64,000 nt of DNA from CAVVDT01 sp963747005 (GCA_963747005.1 CAVVDT010000012.1:1-64000); one strand, 5' to 3'. Shown: positions 1-8,556, numbered from the stretch's first letter. The notes: generated from the letters alone by a model not told the origin. Numbers and translations: made by a program.

Positions 1-37
1 TTGCGATGCGGCGCACGGTAGCCTGATCGACCGACAT
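1..37 (-). CDS. gatC: GatC, Asp/Glu-tRNA amidotransferase subunit C (N-terminal tip only)
   Basis: Only the first 12 codons lie in the window; the gene runs off the left edge. On the minus strand the ATG at 37-35 reads MSVDQATVRRIA, which matches the usual start of bacterial GatC. GatC is the small subunit of the GatCAB amidotransferase, which converts Glu-tRNA(Gln) or Asp-tRNA(Asn) to the correctly charged species. A purine-rich stretch (AGAGAG) precedes the start. The call rests on a very short match, so the identity is likely but not proven. Confidence 0.6.
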   Translation of the reverse strand, partial: MSVDQATVRRIA

Positions 38-137
38 GGGAACTCTCTAAAGAAGAAGGTTGCTGCAAAAGATCCGACAGGCGCGGGTGATAACATCCCG
101 CAACGCCCACCGCAATGCGAACGCCGCTGCCGCCTTC

Positions 138-225
138 GTCATTCCGGCGCCGGCCGGAATCCGGTGCCCAAAGCACGAACTCGTCCGCCGCTCTGGACCG
201 CAACCTGCGTCGGGGTGACGGGAAG
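138..225. repeat. REP-like intergenic palindrome (CGTCATTCC family)
   Basis: The gene-free stretch between gatC and the M24 gene holds a perfect palindrome at 141-160 with arms ATTCCGGC and GCCGGAAT. It is preceded by CGTC and followed near 215-225 by GGGGTGACGG, so the outer ends are also roughly inverted. Similar CGTCA(T/C)CCC elements occur at 1836, 15407, 25856, 35279 and 44197, which points to a dispersed intergenic repeat family. No gene was seen in 38-230. Confidence 0.5.
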
Positions 226-230
226 TGAAA

Positions 231-1405
231 TCACCACCACCTCACCCGCGCATCGGTAATCTTTTCAACGCCCGTCTCGCCCACCACCACGGTTTCCTCG
301 AAATCGCCGGCATAACCATCGCGCAGCAGCCATTTTTCCACGCAGATCACCATGCCGGGACGCACCCGCTCTGTAACCCCCGGCGCCAGCCACGGATCGT
401 CCCACCCCAGCCCGATGCCGTGCCCGAAGCCCTGGAAGTTGCCGGACTTGGGAAAACCGAGCCGCGCCTGCTCGGCGGCGCCCGCCTCGGATCACGTCAG
501 CCCGTCGCCCCGACACGCACCGCCGCCATGCCGGCCTCCACCACCGATATGGCGCTTTCGAACACCTCGACCTGGGCATTGGAGACCTGACCCACCGGGC
601 GGCAGCGGGCGAGGTCGAAATAATAGCCATCGAGGATGCCCGAAACCCCGGCGCAAAAGAAATCGCCTTCCTCCAGCACCTCCGATGACCCCCAGGTGGG
701 CAGCGCCGACTTGACAAATTTGGGTCGCGGCCCGCCGCGCCCGGAGCGGATGAAGGCGTTGTAGAGCATGCCCCGCGCCGGCACCAGGACGTCGAGCCCG
801 GCGGCCATGATCTCGCCGTGGCTGCGGCCGGCCGCCACCTTTTCCAGCATGGCATCGGTCATGCGCGAGCCGATCTCCGAGGCGCGGCGGAGAAGCGCGA
901 TCTCGGCTGCGCTCTTCACTGCCCGCAAGGCGTTGGCGACGGGCTGGATGTCGCGAAAATCCGTCCCCGGCAGCCCGGCAACGAGGGCGCGGTACATGGA
1001 GGCCGGCATGGCCTCGGCCCCGACCAGTCCCAGCGGCGCCCCCGCCAGCCCGCTCTCCTTCAGCCCGGTAATGACCGCTTCGGTGACGAAATCGGCGAAT
1101 TGCACCTGCGAGGCCGGCAGGCCGGCCACCGTCGCAACGGGAATATCGACGACCAGCCGCGCCTCGCCGCGCACCGGCAGCAGCATCACAGCGTGCGCCC
1201 GCCCCGACCAGTTGCCGGCGACGTCGGGAATATAGGGAAACTGGGTATAGAAGCCGCTCAGCCAGAAGATGTCGGCAAAACGATCGAGACTGCCGCCGCC
1301 GCGCGACACGATGACCGCCCCCGCCAGCCCTGCGGACTCCACCGCCTGCCGCAGGCGCTCGCGCCTTTCGGCAAATTCCCCGGCCGTGACGGTAACGCTG
1401 TCCAT
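231..1405 (-). pseudogene. M24 metallopeptidase (Xaa-Pro peptidase/creatinase-like), two frameshifts
   Basis: This gene would encode a pita-bread M24 enzyme of about 390 residues, the usual length for Xaa-Pro aminopeptidase or creatinase-type hydrolases. The N-terminal part reads cleanly from ATG 1405 (MDSVTVTAGEF) and stops at a TGA at 497. Homologous sequence continues downstream in two other frames: a few codons (ADVI) near 485-495, then the rest (EAGAAEQARLGF onward) to a TGA at 231-233. Two single-base indels about 12 bases apart are therefore needed. Across the frames all M24 ligands are present: the two Asp in DGYYFDLAR, the His in GHGIGLGW, and the Glu in CVEKW and FEET. It lies downstream of the flavoenzyme and RraA-like genes and may share their catabolic role. 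It is either a recent pseudogene or a local sequencing error. Confidence 0.75.
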
Positions 1406-1478
1406 GTGCTAACTTCCCCTGACCACCCACCCGCTTGCACCGGGAATTATGCTCACAAACCCCAAGGGGAGAAAAGTC

Positions 1479-1808
1479 ATGTTGCGGCTTCACGTCCTGG
1501 CCGGCGCCCTGGCCCTTGTCATCGCCTCATCACCGGCATTTGCCGCCTGCTATCAGTCCATCGGCTGCACCGACGACCACTACATCCTCGAAGGCCCGTT
1601 GTGGAACATGGGCTGCGATGAGCTCTATGACGTGCGCAACATGATCTACAAGGACAACGGCTACTGCTTTTCCACCGACAAGGCCATCGCCCGCTTCGGC
1701 AATGAGGGCTGCCATATCAGCGATGCCGCCCGGGTGCCGCTCAACACCTACGAACGCGCAAACGTCCTTACCATCCGCAAGATCGAAAAGGCCATGAGCT
1801 GCAATTGA
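1479..1808 (+). CDS. YARHG-domain secreted protein
   Basis: A 109-residue exported protein. The start at 1479 is preferred over the ATG at 1449 because AAGGGGA lies 8-16 bases before it and because it gives a compact signal peptide (LHVLAGALALVIASSPAFA, cleavage before ACYQ). The mature part contains a YARHG-like core: GPLWNMGCDELYDVRNMIY followed by KDNGYCFST. This fold is found in small periplasmic or cell-wall proteins of unclear biochemical role. Six cysteines in the mature chain suggest disulfides in the periplasm. It stands alone on the plus strand between minus-strand genes. Confidence 0.7.
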   Translation: MLRLHVLAGALALVIASSPAFAACYQSIGCTDDHYILEGPLWNMGCDELYDVRNMIYKDNGYCFSTDKAIARFGNEGCHISDAARVPLNTYERANVLTIRKIEKAMSCN

Positions 1809-1835
1809 GGCGCACCCCCCCAACATCATAATCCG

Positions 1836-1885
1836 CCGCCCCGGGGCTTGGCCCCGGTCCATTCCGCCAGCCCCGCCCTGCGTCG
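1836..1885. repeat. REP-like intergenic palindrome
   Basis: The segment contains CCCCGGGGCTTGGCCCCGG, a GC-rich hairpin, followed by TCCATTCCGCCAG. It lies between two convergent genes and belongs with the CCCC-GG(G/C)CTTG(A/G)CC elements at 15407, 25856, 35279 and 44197. It may also act as a bidirectional terminator, although no T-run follows. Confidence 0.5.
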
Positions 1886-1940
1886 GAGCGACTGCAACAT
1901 CAAGCACCGCCATGGCGTTTGAGAACGGGCACCACCACCT

Positions 1941-2648
1941 TCACCCCTTGCCCGCCTTCCAGGCCCCATAACGCGCCCTGGTCTCGGCATCGGGCGGATA
2001 GAGGCCGGGGAGTTGCGCCCCCTTCTTTACCTCTTCCATCAGCCAGCCTTCCAGCCGCTCCTGTTCCGGCGCCACCTCGACCACCTGCCCGACCAGCGCC
2101 GCCGGGATCACCACGGCGCCGTCGCCGTCGGCGACGATGACGTCGCCCGGCAATACCGCCACCCCGCCGCAAGCAACCGGCTCCTGCCAGCCCACGAAGG
2201 TCAGCCCGGCGATCGACGGCGGCCCGGCGATGCCTGCGCACCAGATGGGGAAATCGACCTCCGCCACGCCGGCCGCATCGCGCATGGTCCCGTCGGTGAC
2301 GAGACCCTGAACGCCCCGCGCCTTCATGCGCGCCACCAGCAGGTCGCCGAAGATCGCTGCATCCGGCACCCCCATGGCATCGACCACCGCCACGGCGCCC
2401 GCCGGCATCGCCTCGATGGCATGGCGGGTGGAGACCGGCCTGGTCCAGCTTTCCGGCGTCGCCAGGTCCTCGCGCATGGGGATGAAGCGCAGTGTGAAGG
2501 CCTCGCCCACCAACCGCGCCTGACCCTCGGCGAACGGCATCGGCCCGCGCATCCAGGAGTTGCGCACCCCCTTTTTCAGTAACACCGTGGTGATGGTGGC
2601 GACGGTAATGCCGGCGAGGACGCCGCGTTGTTCAGCCGTCAGAGTCAT
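1941..2648 (-). CDS. RraA-family aldolase/decarboxylase-like protein
   Basis: A 235-residue protein of the RraA / 4-hydroxy-4-methyl-2-oxoglutarate aldolase family. The diagnostic core is FGDLLVARMKARGVQGLVTDG followed by TMRD: the GD..(L/V)..A...G..G.V.DG..RD pattern, in which the Asp and Arg help bind metal and substrate. Members of this family cleave or decarboxylate oxo-acids; only a subset regulate RNase E, and the longer C-terminal tail here favours the metabolic type. The start is 12 bases downstream of the stop of the flavin oxidoreductase, so the two are probably co-transcribed with the flavoenzyme first. The actual substrate cannot be read from the sequence. Confidence 0.8.
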   Translation of the reverse strand: MTLTAEQRGVLAGITVATITTVLLKKGVRNSWMRGPMPFAEGQARLVGEAFTLRFIPMREDLATPESWTRPVSTRHAIEAMPAGAVAVVDAMGVPDAAIFGDLLVARMKARGVQGLVTDGTMRDAAGVAEVDFPIWCAGIAGPPSIAGLTFVGWQEPVACGGVAVLPGDVIVADGDGAVVIPAALVGQVVEVAPEQERLEGWLMEEVKKGAQLPGLYPPDAETRARYGAWKAGKG

Positions 2649-2660
2649 GGGTGATTTCCC

Positions 2661-3731
2661 CTAAATGAAGCGTTGAAAGCGATAGGGCTGGATGAGCGCG
2701 TCGACCTCGCCGGCGAGGATTTCCCGCGCCAGCATGTCGCCGATGGCCGGCGCCAGCGTCACGCCGGAATGGGTGACCGCCACGTAAAGGCCCTCGATGC
2801 CCGGCACTGCCCCAAGCGCCGGAAAGCCGTCCGCCGGGGTTGGCCGCTCACCGACGGTAAAACCGTCCGGCCGCAAGTGGTCGGCGCCCTTCAGCATCGC
2901 CCTGAGGGTCGCCATCACCTCCATCATGGTATTTTCCGGCCGCGCCTCGTCGAAAGTGCCGACGAAGTCGAGCCCGGCATGCAGGCGCCCGTCGCCGCCC
3001 TGGCGCACCTCCATCCCCGGCGCCACCAGAAGATGCTCGATCAGCCGTTCGTTGGGTGCCGTATAGAGCAGCAGGCCGGGGGGCGAATCGAGCCTGAAGT
3101 CGACGCCCGCCGTCGCCAGCAGGCCCGGCGTGGCGACGCCCGCCGCCACCACCACGGCATCGGCGGCGATCGCCTCATTTCCCGTCAACCCGGCGATGCG
3201 GCCGCCGCTCACGCGCAAGGCCTTGACGCTTTCGCCCGTCCGAAGGGTCGCGCCCGAAGCCGCAATCAGCGCCCGCGCCGCGCCGGCGGCCTCCACCATG
3301 CCTTCGTCGGCGGCCAGCGCCGCCACGTCCGGCGGATCGATGAGGCCCGGTTCGATCCGGGCGATCTCGGTGCGCTCGATGAGCCGGATGTCGTAGCCCC
3401 AGCTTCGATGCTCGGCGCAATAGGCTTCCAGTTCGCCACGCGGCATGTCCCAGGCGATGCCGCCGGGAAACCGTGCGTCGATCCCCTGAACCTCTTCCGC
3501 CAGCCGCCGCCAGCCCCTGATCGCGGCCAGCCTGAGCGCCACATAGGGACGCGGGTTGCCGGCGGCGGCGTTGATCCAGCAAAAGCTCGCCCGGCTGGCG
3601 AGGCCGCCGGCGCTCTCTTCCGCCTCGATGACGGTGACGCGGGCGCCGCTGCGGGCGAGATGCCAGGCGATCGAGGCGCCGATGATGCCGGCACCGATCA
3701 CCGCCACATGAGGCTTGGCTGCCATGCGCAC
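2661..3731 (-). CDS. FAD-dependent DAO-family oxidoreductase
   Basis: A 356-residue flavoprotein of the D-amino acid oxidase / glycine oxidase superfamily. Near the N-terminus it carries the FAD dinucleotide motif AVIGAGIIGASIAWHLA followed by the acidic end of the second strand (VIEAEE). A second conserved glycine-rich segment near the C-terminus (GLYVAVTHSGVTLAPAIG) closes the FAD site. The family oxidises secondary or primary amines of small amino acids with O2 or another acceptor. A start two codons further in (MAAKPH) is also possible. The adjacent RraA-like aldolase and the M24 gene suggest a small catabolic cluster for an amino acid derivative; this is inference. Confidence 0.82.
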   Translation of the reverse strand: MRMAAKPHVAVIGAGIIGASIAWHLARSGARVTVIEAEESAGGLASRASFCWINAAAGNPRPYVALRLAAIRGWRRLAEEVQGIDARFPGGIAWDMPRGELEAYCAEHRSWGYDIRLIERTEIARIEPGLIDPPDVAALAADEGMVEAAGAARALIAASGATLRTGESVKALRVSGGRIAGLTGNEAIAADAVVVAAGVATPGLLATAGVDFRLDSPPGLLLYTAPNERLIEHLLVAPGMEVRQGGDGRLHAGLDFVGTFDEARPENTMMEVMATLRAMLKGADHLRPDGFTVGERPTPADGFPALGAVPGIEGLYVAVTHSGVTLAPAIGDMLAREILAGEVDALIQPYRFQRFI

Positions 3732-3735
3732 TGTC

Positions 3736-4191
3736 CTAGTTGCCGTTCTCGGGGATGCTGTTGTCCGGGGCGTCCGATTTGGGCGCCGCCTCCTGATCGG
3801 GCGGCGGCACGTCGGGATTCCGGCAGCCGGTCAGCCACACATCGTAGACCGGATGCTCGACCGCGTTGAGGCCGGGGCTTTCGGCCAGCATCCAGCCGGA
3901 AAAGATGCGCTTCACCGAGCCGTCGAGCTGGTTGTCGTCGACCTGCACGAAGGCGGTGGTCTTGGGCGGCTCGGTCACCGGCCGGGTATAGCACACCCGG
4001 GGGCGCACATTGAGCGAACCGAAGCGATGGGTCTCATCGATCGGAACCTCGAAGGTGGTGATGCGGCCGGTGATCTTGTCGAGGCCGGCGAACACCGCGA
4101 TGGGGTTCTTGATCGGCCCGGCCGAAGCCGCTGCGGCCCACGCGGCAGTGACAAGCGCCGCCGCCAATATTCTCCTGTGCAGTCTCATCAT
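3736..4191 (-). CDS. DUF2155 domain periplasmic protein
   Basis: A 151-residue exported protein with a signal peptide (RRILAAALVTAAWAAAASAG). The mature part has the DUF2155 pattern: an N-terminal AVFAGLDKITGRITTFEVPI segment, then RPRVCYTRP, ..TTAFVQVDD, and IFSGWMLAESPGLNAVEHPVYDVWLTGC. Two conserved cysteines (VCY and TGC) probably form a disulfide. The family is almost confined to Alphaproteobacteria and commonly sits near NDUFA12 and mlaD, as here. Its function is unknown; a cell-envelope role is plausible. The C-terminal tail is rich in Pro, Asp and Asn and probably disordered. Confidence 0.85.
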   Translation of the reverse strand: MMRLHRRILAAALVTAAWAAAASAGPIKNPIAVFAGLDKITGRITTFEVPIDETHRFGSLNVRPRVCYTRPVTEPPKTTAFVQVDDNQLDGSVKRIFSGWMLAESPGLNAVEHPVYDVWLTGCRNPDVPPPDQEAAPKSDAPDNSIPENGN

Positions 4192-4194
4192 GTC

Positions 4195-4959
4195 TCAGTC
4201 GATGACCGCCGCCACCCGCAGGCGCACATAATCGGCGGTCCAGTTGCCGTCCTCGTCCCTCAGCACCGGCGCCAGCAGGTCAACCACCTCGTCCAGCACC
4301 GCGTCCATCGCCTCGCCGTACTGGTCGAAGAACGGCTTGCGGAAAACCCCGAGCCAGGCCTTCATGCCGGTCTTGAGCGGCGTCGGGCGGGGGAAGAGGC
4401 CGATGCGCTCGACCCGGAACCCGTGCCTTTCCAGACGCGCCTGATAGCTTTGCGGCGAAGGAAAGAACCACGGACCGGCCAGCGCCTGGTCGCCGCCGCG
4501 CCGCAATGCCGTAGCCCGCATGGCGGTGACGATGGCCGCCACGTTGCCGTGGCCGCCGAACTCGGCGACGAAGCGTCCGCCTGGCTCGAGCGCCCGCCTG
4601 ATGCCGTCGATCACCCTGTCGGGCTCGCTCATCCAGTGCAGGGCGGCGTTGGAGAACACCGCGTCGAACTCCTTGTCGAAGCTGAGCGCCTGTCCGTCCA
4701 TCTCGCGTGCATCGAGGCCGCGCGCCCGCGCCGCACGCAACAGGTCCTCGCTGGCATCGACGCCGATCACGCGCGCACCGGTCGCCGCGATCGCCGCGCT
4801 CAGCGCCCCGTCACCGCAGCCCAGATCGAGGATGCGTTCGCCCGCCATGGGCGCCAGCCAGTCGACCGCCGCGCCCGCCAGATCGGCCACGAAGCGGGCA
4901 TGGGTGCCATAGCTGTCGGCCGACCAGGTCTGCTGGTGCGAGGGGCTGGCGCTGCTCAT
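4195..4959 (-). CDS. Class I SAM-dependent methyltransferase
   Basis: A 254-residue Rossmann-fold methyltransferase. Motif I is ILDLGCGDGALSAAIA, followed by the acidic end of strand 2 (VIGVDAS) and the motif IV region DAVFSNAALHWM. The HWM signature and the overall length resemble trans-aconitate 2-methyltransferase (Tam) and related small-molecule enzymes, but the substrate is not certain. Its ATG overlaps the stop of mlaD by 4 bases (ATGA), so it is translationally coupled to it. It separates mlaD from the DUF2155 gene, which are closer neighbours in many relatives. Confidence 0.8.
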   Translation of the reverse strand: MSSASPSHQQTWSADSYGTHARFVADLAGAAVDWLAPMAGERILDLGCGDGALSAAIAATGARVIGVDASEDLLRAARARGLDAREMDGQALSFDKEFDAVFSNAALHWMSEPDRVIDGIRRALEPGGRFVAEFGGHGNVAAIVTAMRATALRRGGDQALAGPWFFPSPQSYQARLERHGFRVERIGLFPRPTPLKTGMKAWLGVFRKPFFDQYGEAMDAVLDEVVDLLAPVLRDEDGNWTADYVRLRVAAVID

Positions 4960-5429
4960 TGGGCCGGCGCGTCCGCCTTGTCCTTGGTCTTGTTCTCGAA
5001 CATGAACTGGCTGATCAGCGACCAGATATCGATGGCGCCCTGGGTATAGGTGAACTTCCCGCCGGGCTTCAGCAGGGTTTCGCTGCCGCCGGCCTCGAGC
5101 GAAATGAACTTGCCGCCCAGCAGGCCCTCCGAGGTGACCTTGGCGGTGGTGTCGTCGGGCAGCTTCATCTTGGGGTCGACCACCATGGTGACGACGGCCT
5201 GGAAGCTTGAAGGGTCGATGTCCTGATTGGTGACGCTGCCGACCTTGATGCCGGCCATGCGCACGTCCGATCCCACCGTGATACCTTCGACATTGTCGAA
5301 TTCGGCGGTCAGCGTGTAGCCCGATTCGCCGCGCCCGGCGTTGGTGGTGGTGTAGACGTAGAAAAAGAACACCCCGGCGATGGCGATCACCACCGCGCCG
5401 GTGATGGTTTCGACCAAACTGTTCTTCAT
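4956..5429 (-). CDS. mlaD: MlaD-type MCE domain protein (outer-membrane lipid asymmetry)
   Basis: A 157-residue inner-membrane-anchored MCE protein. The start at 5429 (MKNSLVETITGAVVIAIAG) is chosen because it begins exactly at the N-terminal anchor helix and is preceded by GGGAAGGGA; an in-frame extension upstream is Pro/Arg-rich and not credible. After the single transmembrane helix (to about residue 25) comes the MCE core, with VEGITVGSDVRMAGIKVG and AKVTSEGLLGGKFISLE. MlaD is the periplasm-facing lipid-binding ring of the MlaFEDB transporter that moves phospholipid between the membranes. The mlaE and mlaF genes are not in this window. It is co-directional with the NDUFA12 gene just upstream. 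Confidence 0.9.
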   Translation of the reverse strand: MKNSLVETITGAVVIAIAGVFFFYVYTTTNAGRGESGYTLTAEFDNVEGITVGSDVRMAGIKVGSVTNQDIDPSSFQAVVTMVVDPKMKLPDDTTAKVTSEGLLGGKFISLEAGGSETLLKPGGKFTYTQGAIDIWSLISQFMFENKTKDKADAPAQ

Positions 5430-5499
5430 GGCAAGGTCCCTTCCCCCGGAAGATTGAGATCGGTTCAAGCTTGGTGGCGCCAGCGGCGCCGCTTCAGGT

Positions 5500-5898
5500 T
5501 CATTCCGGCTGCCAGGCCTCGTAATCGGGCGCTGCGGCCGGTCGGGGCGCCCCGGCAATGGAACCGGGCGGGTGGTAGGCAAGGGCCGAACCGGTCAGGT
5601 TGGGCTGGTGCGGACGCTGCCAGTCGCGGGGCTTGTAGTCTTCCTTGCTGGGCGGGGTATCGACCCGGTGGTGCATCCAGCCGTGCCAGCCCGGCGGAAT
5701 CGACGAGGCCTCGGCGTAGTCCTTGTAGACCACCCAGCGATGCTCGGGGATGCTGTCGGGGATCGCCGACTTGGCCCGGTAGTAGCGGTTGCCCTCATCG
5801 TCTTCGCCCACGAACTCGCCATACCGCCAGATCGCGAAGCGCAAGCCCATGGTAGCACGGTGCCACCAGGCGAAAATCTGCAACAGGAAGTCTTTCAA
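5500..5898 (-). CDS. NDUFA12-type complex I accessory subunit
   Basis: A 132-residue NADH:ubiquinone oxidoreductase accessory subunit (NDUFA12 / B17.2 family), characteristic of alphaproteobacteria and mitochondria. The core reads YGEFVGEDDEGNRYYRAK, then HRWVVYKDYAEASSIPPGWH and GWMHH, all hallmarks of the family. The start is placed at a TTG at 5898 because AGGA lies about 6 bases before it and the product then begins MKDFLLQIFAWWH, as in relatives; a GTG nine codons upstream is the alternative. The Pro/Ala-rich tail is usual. It is followed on the same strand by mlaD, a common alphaproteobacterial arrangement. Confidence 0.9.
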   Translation of the reverse strand: MKDFLLQIFAWWHRATMGLRFAIWRYGEFVGEDDEGNRYYRAKSAIPDSIPEHRWVVYKDYAEASSIPPGWHGWMHHRVDTPPSKEDYKPRDWQRPHQPNLTGSALAYHPPGSIAGAPRPAAAPDYEAWQPE

Positions 5899-6074
5899 GC
5901 CTCGTCCTCGCCTTGCCGGCCGCACGCGGCCGCTGATGCCGGATCATCCCATAGACGCCGCGCAACTGTTGCGCAAGCCGCGCGCGCTGTCCAGTCCCCG
6001 GGCGATGCCGGCGGGGTGCCATGGCGCAGCCTTTGCGCTATGGTCCCGCCATGATAATGAGGAGGCATCGTGGC

Positions 6075-6557
6075 ATGGGACTGAAATTCGGCATGCTGGC
6101 TGTGGCGGGCGCCCTCGCCCTCGCCTCGCCCCCCGCTCCCGCAAAGGCCGGCGACAGCACCGTCTTCAGGACGACCATGGGCTTCGACGACGTCCGTCAG
6201 GCAGTGTCCGATGCCATCGTCAACCGCGGCTACGTCATCGACCACGTCTCCCATATCGGCGACATGCTGAAGCGCACCGCCGCTGCCGTTGGGGCAACGA
6301 AGGACATCTATGCCAACGCCGAGACGGTGCAGTTCTGTTCCGCCGTCCTGTCGCGGCGCATGATGGAGGCCGATCCGGCCAACATCGTCTACTGTCCCTA
6401 CGTGATCTACTACTACGAGAAGGCAGGCGAGCCGGGAACCGTCTATGCCGGCCACCGCGTGCTCGGTCCGGTCGCCGCGCCCGCCTCCCAGGCGGTGCTG
6501 AACGAGATCAACACGTTGCTCGACGATATCGTGCGCGAGGCGACGAGCGACCAGTAG
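6075..6557 (+). CDS. DUF302-domain exported protein
   Basis: A 160-residue secreted protein. The start at 6075 is fixed by a strong GAGGAGG Shine-Dalgarno sequence at 6059-6065 and gives a clean signal peptide (MLAVAGALALASPPAPAKA). The mature part begins with the DUF302 pattern: an extended strand, then GFDDVRQAVSDAIVNRGYVI and DHVSHIGDML. Later parts contain CPYVIYYYEK. DUF302 proteins are small periplasmic or cytoplasmic alpha/beta domains without a firm biochemical role, sometimes linked to redox or sulfur metabolism. It is monocistronic here. Confidence 0.75.
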   Translation: MGLKFGMLAVAGALALASPPAPAKAGDSTVFRTTMGFDDVRQAVSDAIVNRGYVIDHVSHIGDMLKRTAAAVGATKDIYANAETVQFCSAVLSRRMMEADPANIVYCPYVIYYYEKAGEPGTVYAGHRVLGPVAAPASQAVLNEINTLLDDIVREATSDQ

Positions 6558-6862
6558 TCGGCACCGACCTGGCGGCCACCGGCCTGCCATGTGATACCTC
6601 CCCGCCACCCGGTGTCATCACTTGTGGTCGCAAGCAGTGCCATTCGCGGGTGTGACCGGGGAACATGGGGGACAACACACCGGAGCCCCTTGCCTGCCGC
6701 CCCCTGGGCGTCGGGTCGAGACCGAGGATGACACCCCGGGTCAACATGAACGCCAGCTAAACGGCGCCATCAGACGCGGTTCAGTTTCGTGTCGCTATAA
6801 CCGGTGCCATCAACGGGGAAGGGCGACATGGCCACCCCACCCAACCTGGAGGAGACAGACCC
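6558..6862. other. Gene-free interval, no confident feature
   Basis: This 305-base stretch separates the DUF302 gene from the tyrosine-rich small protein. I see no credible gene in it. It contains TATAAC at 6797-6802, which could be a -10 element for the downstream gene, but no convincing -35. A ribosome-binding site GGAGGAGA lies just before the next ATG. Confidence 0.4.
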
Positions 6863-7105
6863 ATGATCCGCAAGACCCTCATCGCCCTCACCATCGCCGC
6901 CGCCGCCACCGCCGCTGTCGCGTCCACCGCTTCGGCCGGCTACCGGGTCTATTTCGGGGCGCCCGTCTACGGCTACCACAACAGCTACTACGCCCCGGCC
7001 TATGTGGCGCCCTGCCACACGGTGTTCGCCGGCTACAAGTCCATCTGGAACGGTTATGGCTGGATCAGCGTTCCCCGCTACAAGCGCGTCTGCGGCTACT
7101 ACTGA
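6863..7105 (+). CDS. Small tyrosine-rich secreted protein, unknown function
   Basis: An 80-residue protein I do not recognise. It has a textbook signal peptide (MIRKTLIALTIAAAATAAVA to TASAG) and a mature part of only about 54 residues that is very rich in Tyr and Gly, with YRVYFGAPVYGYHNSYYAPA and two cysteines (APCHTV and RVCGYY) that could form a disulfide. A strong GGAGGAGA site precedes the start. It is probably a small envelope or surface protein; comparable short Tyr-rich exported proteins are common and uncharacterised in alphaproteobacteria. A hairpin terminator follows at 7210. Confidence 0.65.
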   Translation: MIRKTLIALTIAAAATAAVASTASAGYRVYFGAPVYGYHNSYYAPAYVAPCHTVFAGYKSIWNGYGWISVPRYKRVCGYY

Positions 7106-7209
7106 GACCTGAACCCCTTCTGAAGGCGCACCGCTACCGGATAACCCCGAGCGTCCCCCCCGCCTCGACCCGCCCCGCGTCCGGCAGGCAGCGCCTTCAG
7201 AACCGAAGC

Positions 7210-7246
7210 AACCGGCCCGGCCCTCCCTCCGGGCCGGTTGGCTTTT
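7210..7246 (+). terminator. GC-rich hairpin terminator
   Basis: An 11-base perfect stem (AACCGGCCCGG at 7210-7220 pairing with 7229-7239) with an 8-base loop, followed by GGC and TTTT at 7243-7246. It lies downstream of the small tyrosine-rich gene and upstream of the acyltransferase gene, as expected for an intrinsic terminator, though the T-run is short. Confidence 0.65.
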
Positions 7247-7341
7247 GGCGCCTTGGCGCCAACTTGACTCTCGATGGAAAGAAAATCTCAGCAATTTCCT
7301 GCCAACGTCGCGCCATCGATGCCCGGCGGCAGGGGGATTGC

Positions 7342-8556
7342 ATGGCAGTTGTCTCCATATTCGAACGGCGAATGGAGGTTGGCGCGGTAGGTGCGGGCCA
7401 GTGTACGTCGACACCGGCTGGCATCGAGACGGGCATTTCGACCGGCATCGCCGACGATCTTCAATCGCTGCGCGCGCTGGAGGCGGAGTGGCGGGCGCTG
7501 CAACGCCGCGCGGCGCGACCCAGCCAGGTTTTCCAGAGTTTCGACTGGTGCGATGCCTGGGCCGGCCGGCTCGGCGAGGATCGCGGACGGGACATACGCA
7601 TCGTCACCGTTCGCGTCGACGGCCGGCTCGCTCTCGTATGGCCGCTGATGCGGGTCAGCGTGGGGCCGTTCAGCGTGTTGCGCTGGCTATCCGATCCCTA
7701 CGGCCAGTACGGCGACGTGCTGATTGCCGCCGACGCCGAGCGCGAGAGCCTCCTCAAGGCGGCGTGGGCGCGCATTCGCGCCCTGCCCGGCATAGACGCC
7801 ATTCGCCTGCGGCATGTGCGTTCGGACGCCATGGCCGCCTCGTTTCTGGCGCAACATTGCCGGCCGGTCGGCCCCAACGACAGCGCGCCCTGCCTCGATC
7901 TCTCCGCCTTCGCCGACGAGGCCGCCTACGACAGGCGATATACCAAGGCACAACGCCGCCGCCGCAAGCGCATTCGCAAGGACCTGCAGGAAAAGGGGAC
8001 CCTCGACTTCCGCGTGCTGCGTAACGGGCCCGAGTTTGACAGCCTCATCGAACGCACCATTGCTGAAAAGCGCCACTGGCTGGCCGAACGCGGCCTGCAC
8101 TCGCGCCCGCTTGCCGACCCGCGTCTGCGCGACTTCCTGTGCCGGCTTGCCGATGCCGAGGAGCTTGACGTGGTGCTTTCGGTGCTGACGACCGGCAGCG
8201 AGCCCGTCGCCTTCGAGATCGGCCTGCGCTTTGGCGGGCATCACTTCGGTTACATCACCGCCCACGATACCCGCCTGACCGATGCCTCGCCGGCACGCCT
8301 GCACATGGACCTGTCGCAGCGCCGCGCCATCGCCGATGGCATGCGGGTCTTCGATCTGATGGTGCCCGGCGATCCGCACAAGGTATCGTGGAGCTGCCAC
8401 AGCGTCGATGTGTTCAATTTCTATGCGCCGGTCACGCTGAAGGGTCGCTGCTACGGCCTTGCCTATCTGGAGGGCCTCAGGCCCCTGGCACGGCGTGCCT
8501 ATTTCATCGCACCCCCCGCTATCAGGCGGCATTTCAAGCGCCTCGTCGGCGCCTGA
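7342..8556 (+). CDS. GNAT-fold acyltransferase, CelD/BcsL family
   Basis: A 404-residue protein of the GNAT_6 / CelD-BcsL type. The start at 7342 follows AGGGG at 7331-7335 and leads directly into the conserved domain; upstream in-frame sequence looks non-coding. Diagnostic elements are FQSFDWCDAWAG near residue 70, the basic stretch YTKAQRRRRKRIRKDL just before the C-terminal acetyltransferase domain, and HFGYITAHDTRL and FDLMVPGDPHKVSWSCHSVD near the end. Relatives act in exopolysaccharide or cellulose assembly and in lipid or peptidoglycan modification by transferring acyl or aminoacyl groups. No polysaccharide genes adjoin it, so the substrate is open. Confidence 0.75.
   Translation: MAVVSIFERRMEVGAVGAGQCTSTPAGIETGISTGIADDLQSLRALEAEWRALQRRAARPSQVFQSFDWCDAWAGRLGEDRGRDIRIVTVRVDGRLALVWPLMRVSVGPFSVLRWLSDPYGQYGDVLIAADAERESLLKAAWARIRALPGIDAIRLRHVRSDAMAASFLAQHCRPVGPNDSAPCLDLSAFADEAAYDRRYTKAQRRRRKRIRKDLQEKGTLDFRVLRNGPEFDSLIERTIAEKRHWLAERGLHSRPLADPRLRDFLCRLADAEELDVVLSVLTTGSEPVAFEIGLRFGGHHFGYITAHDTRLTDASPARLHMDLSQRRAIADGMRVFDLMVPGDPHKVSWSCHSVDVFNFYAPVTLKGRCYGLAYLEGLRPLARRAYFIAPPAIRRHFKRLVGA

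Noticed and set aside
5430..5582. A 51-residue N-terminal extension of MlaD
   Set aside because: It is Pro/Arg-rich, overlaps the NDUFA12 gene and precedes a good start with a ribosome-binding site at the anchor helix.
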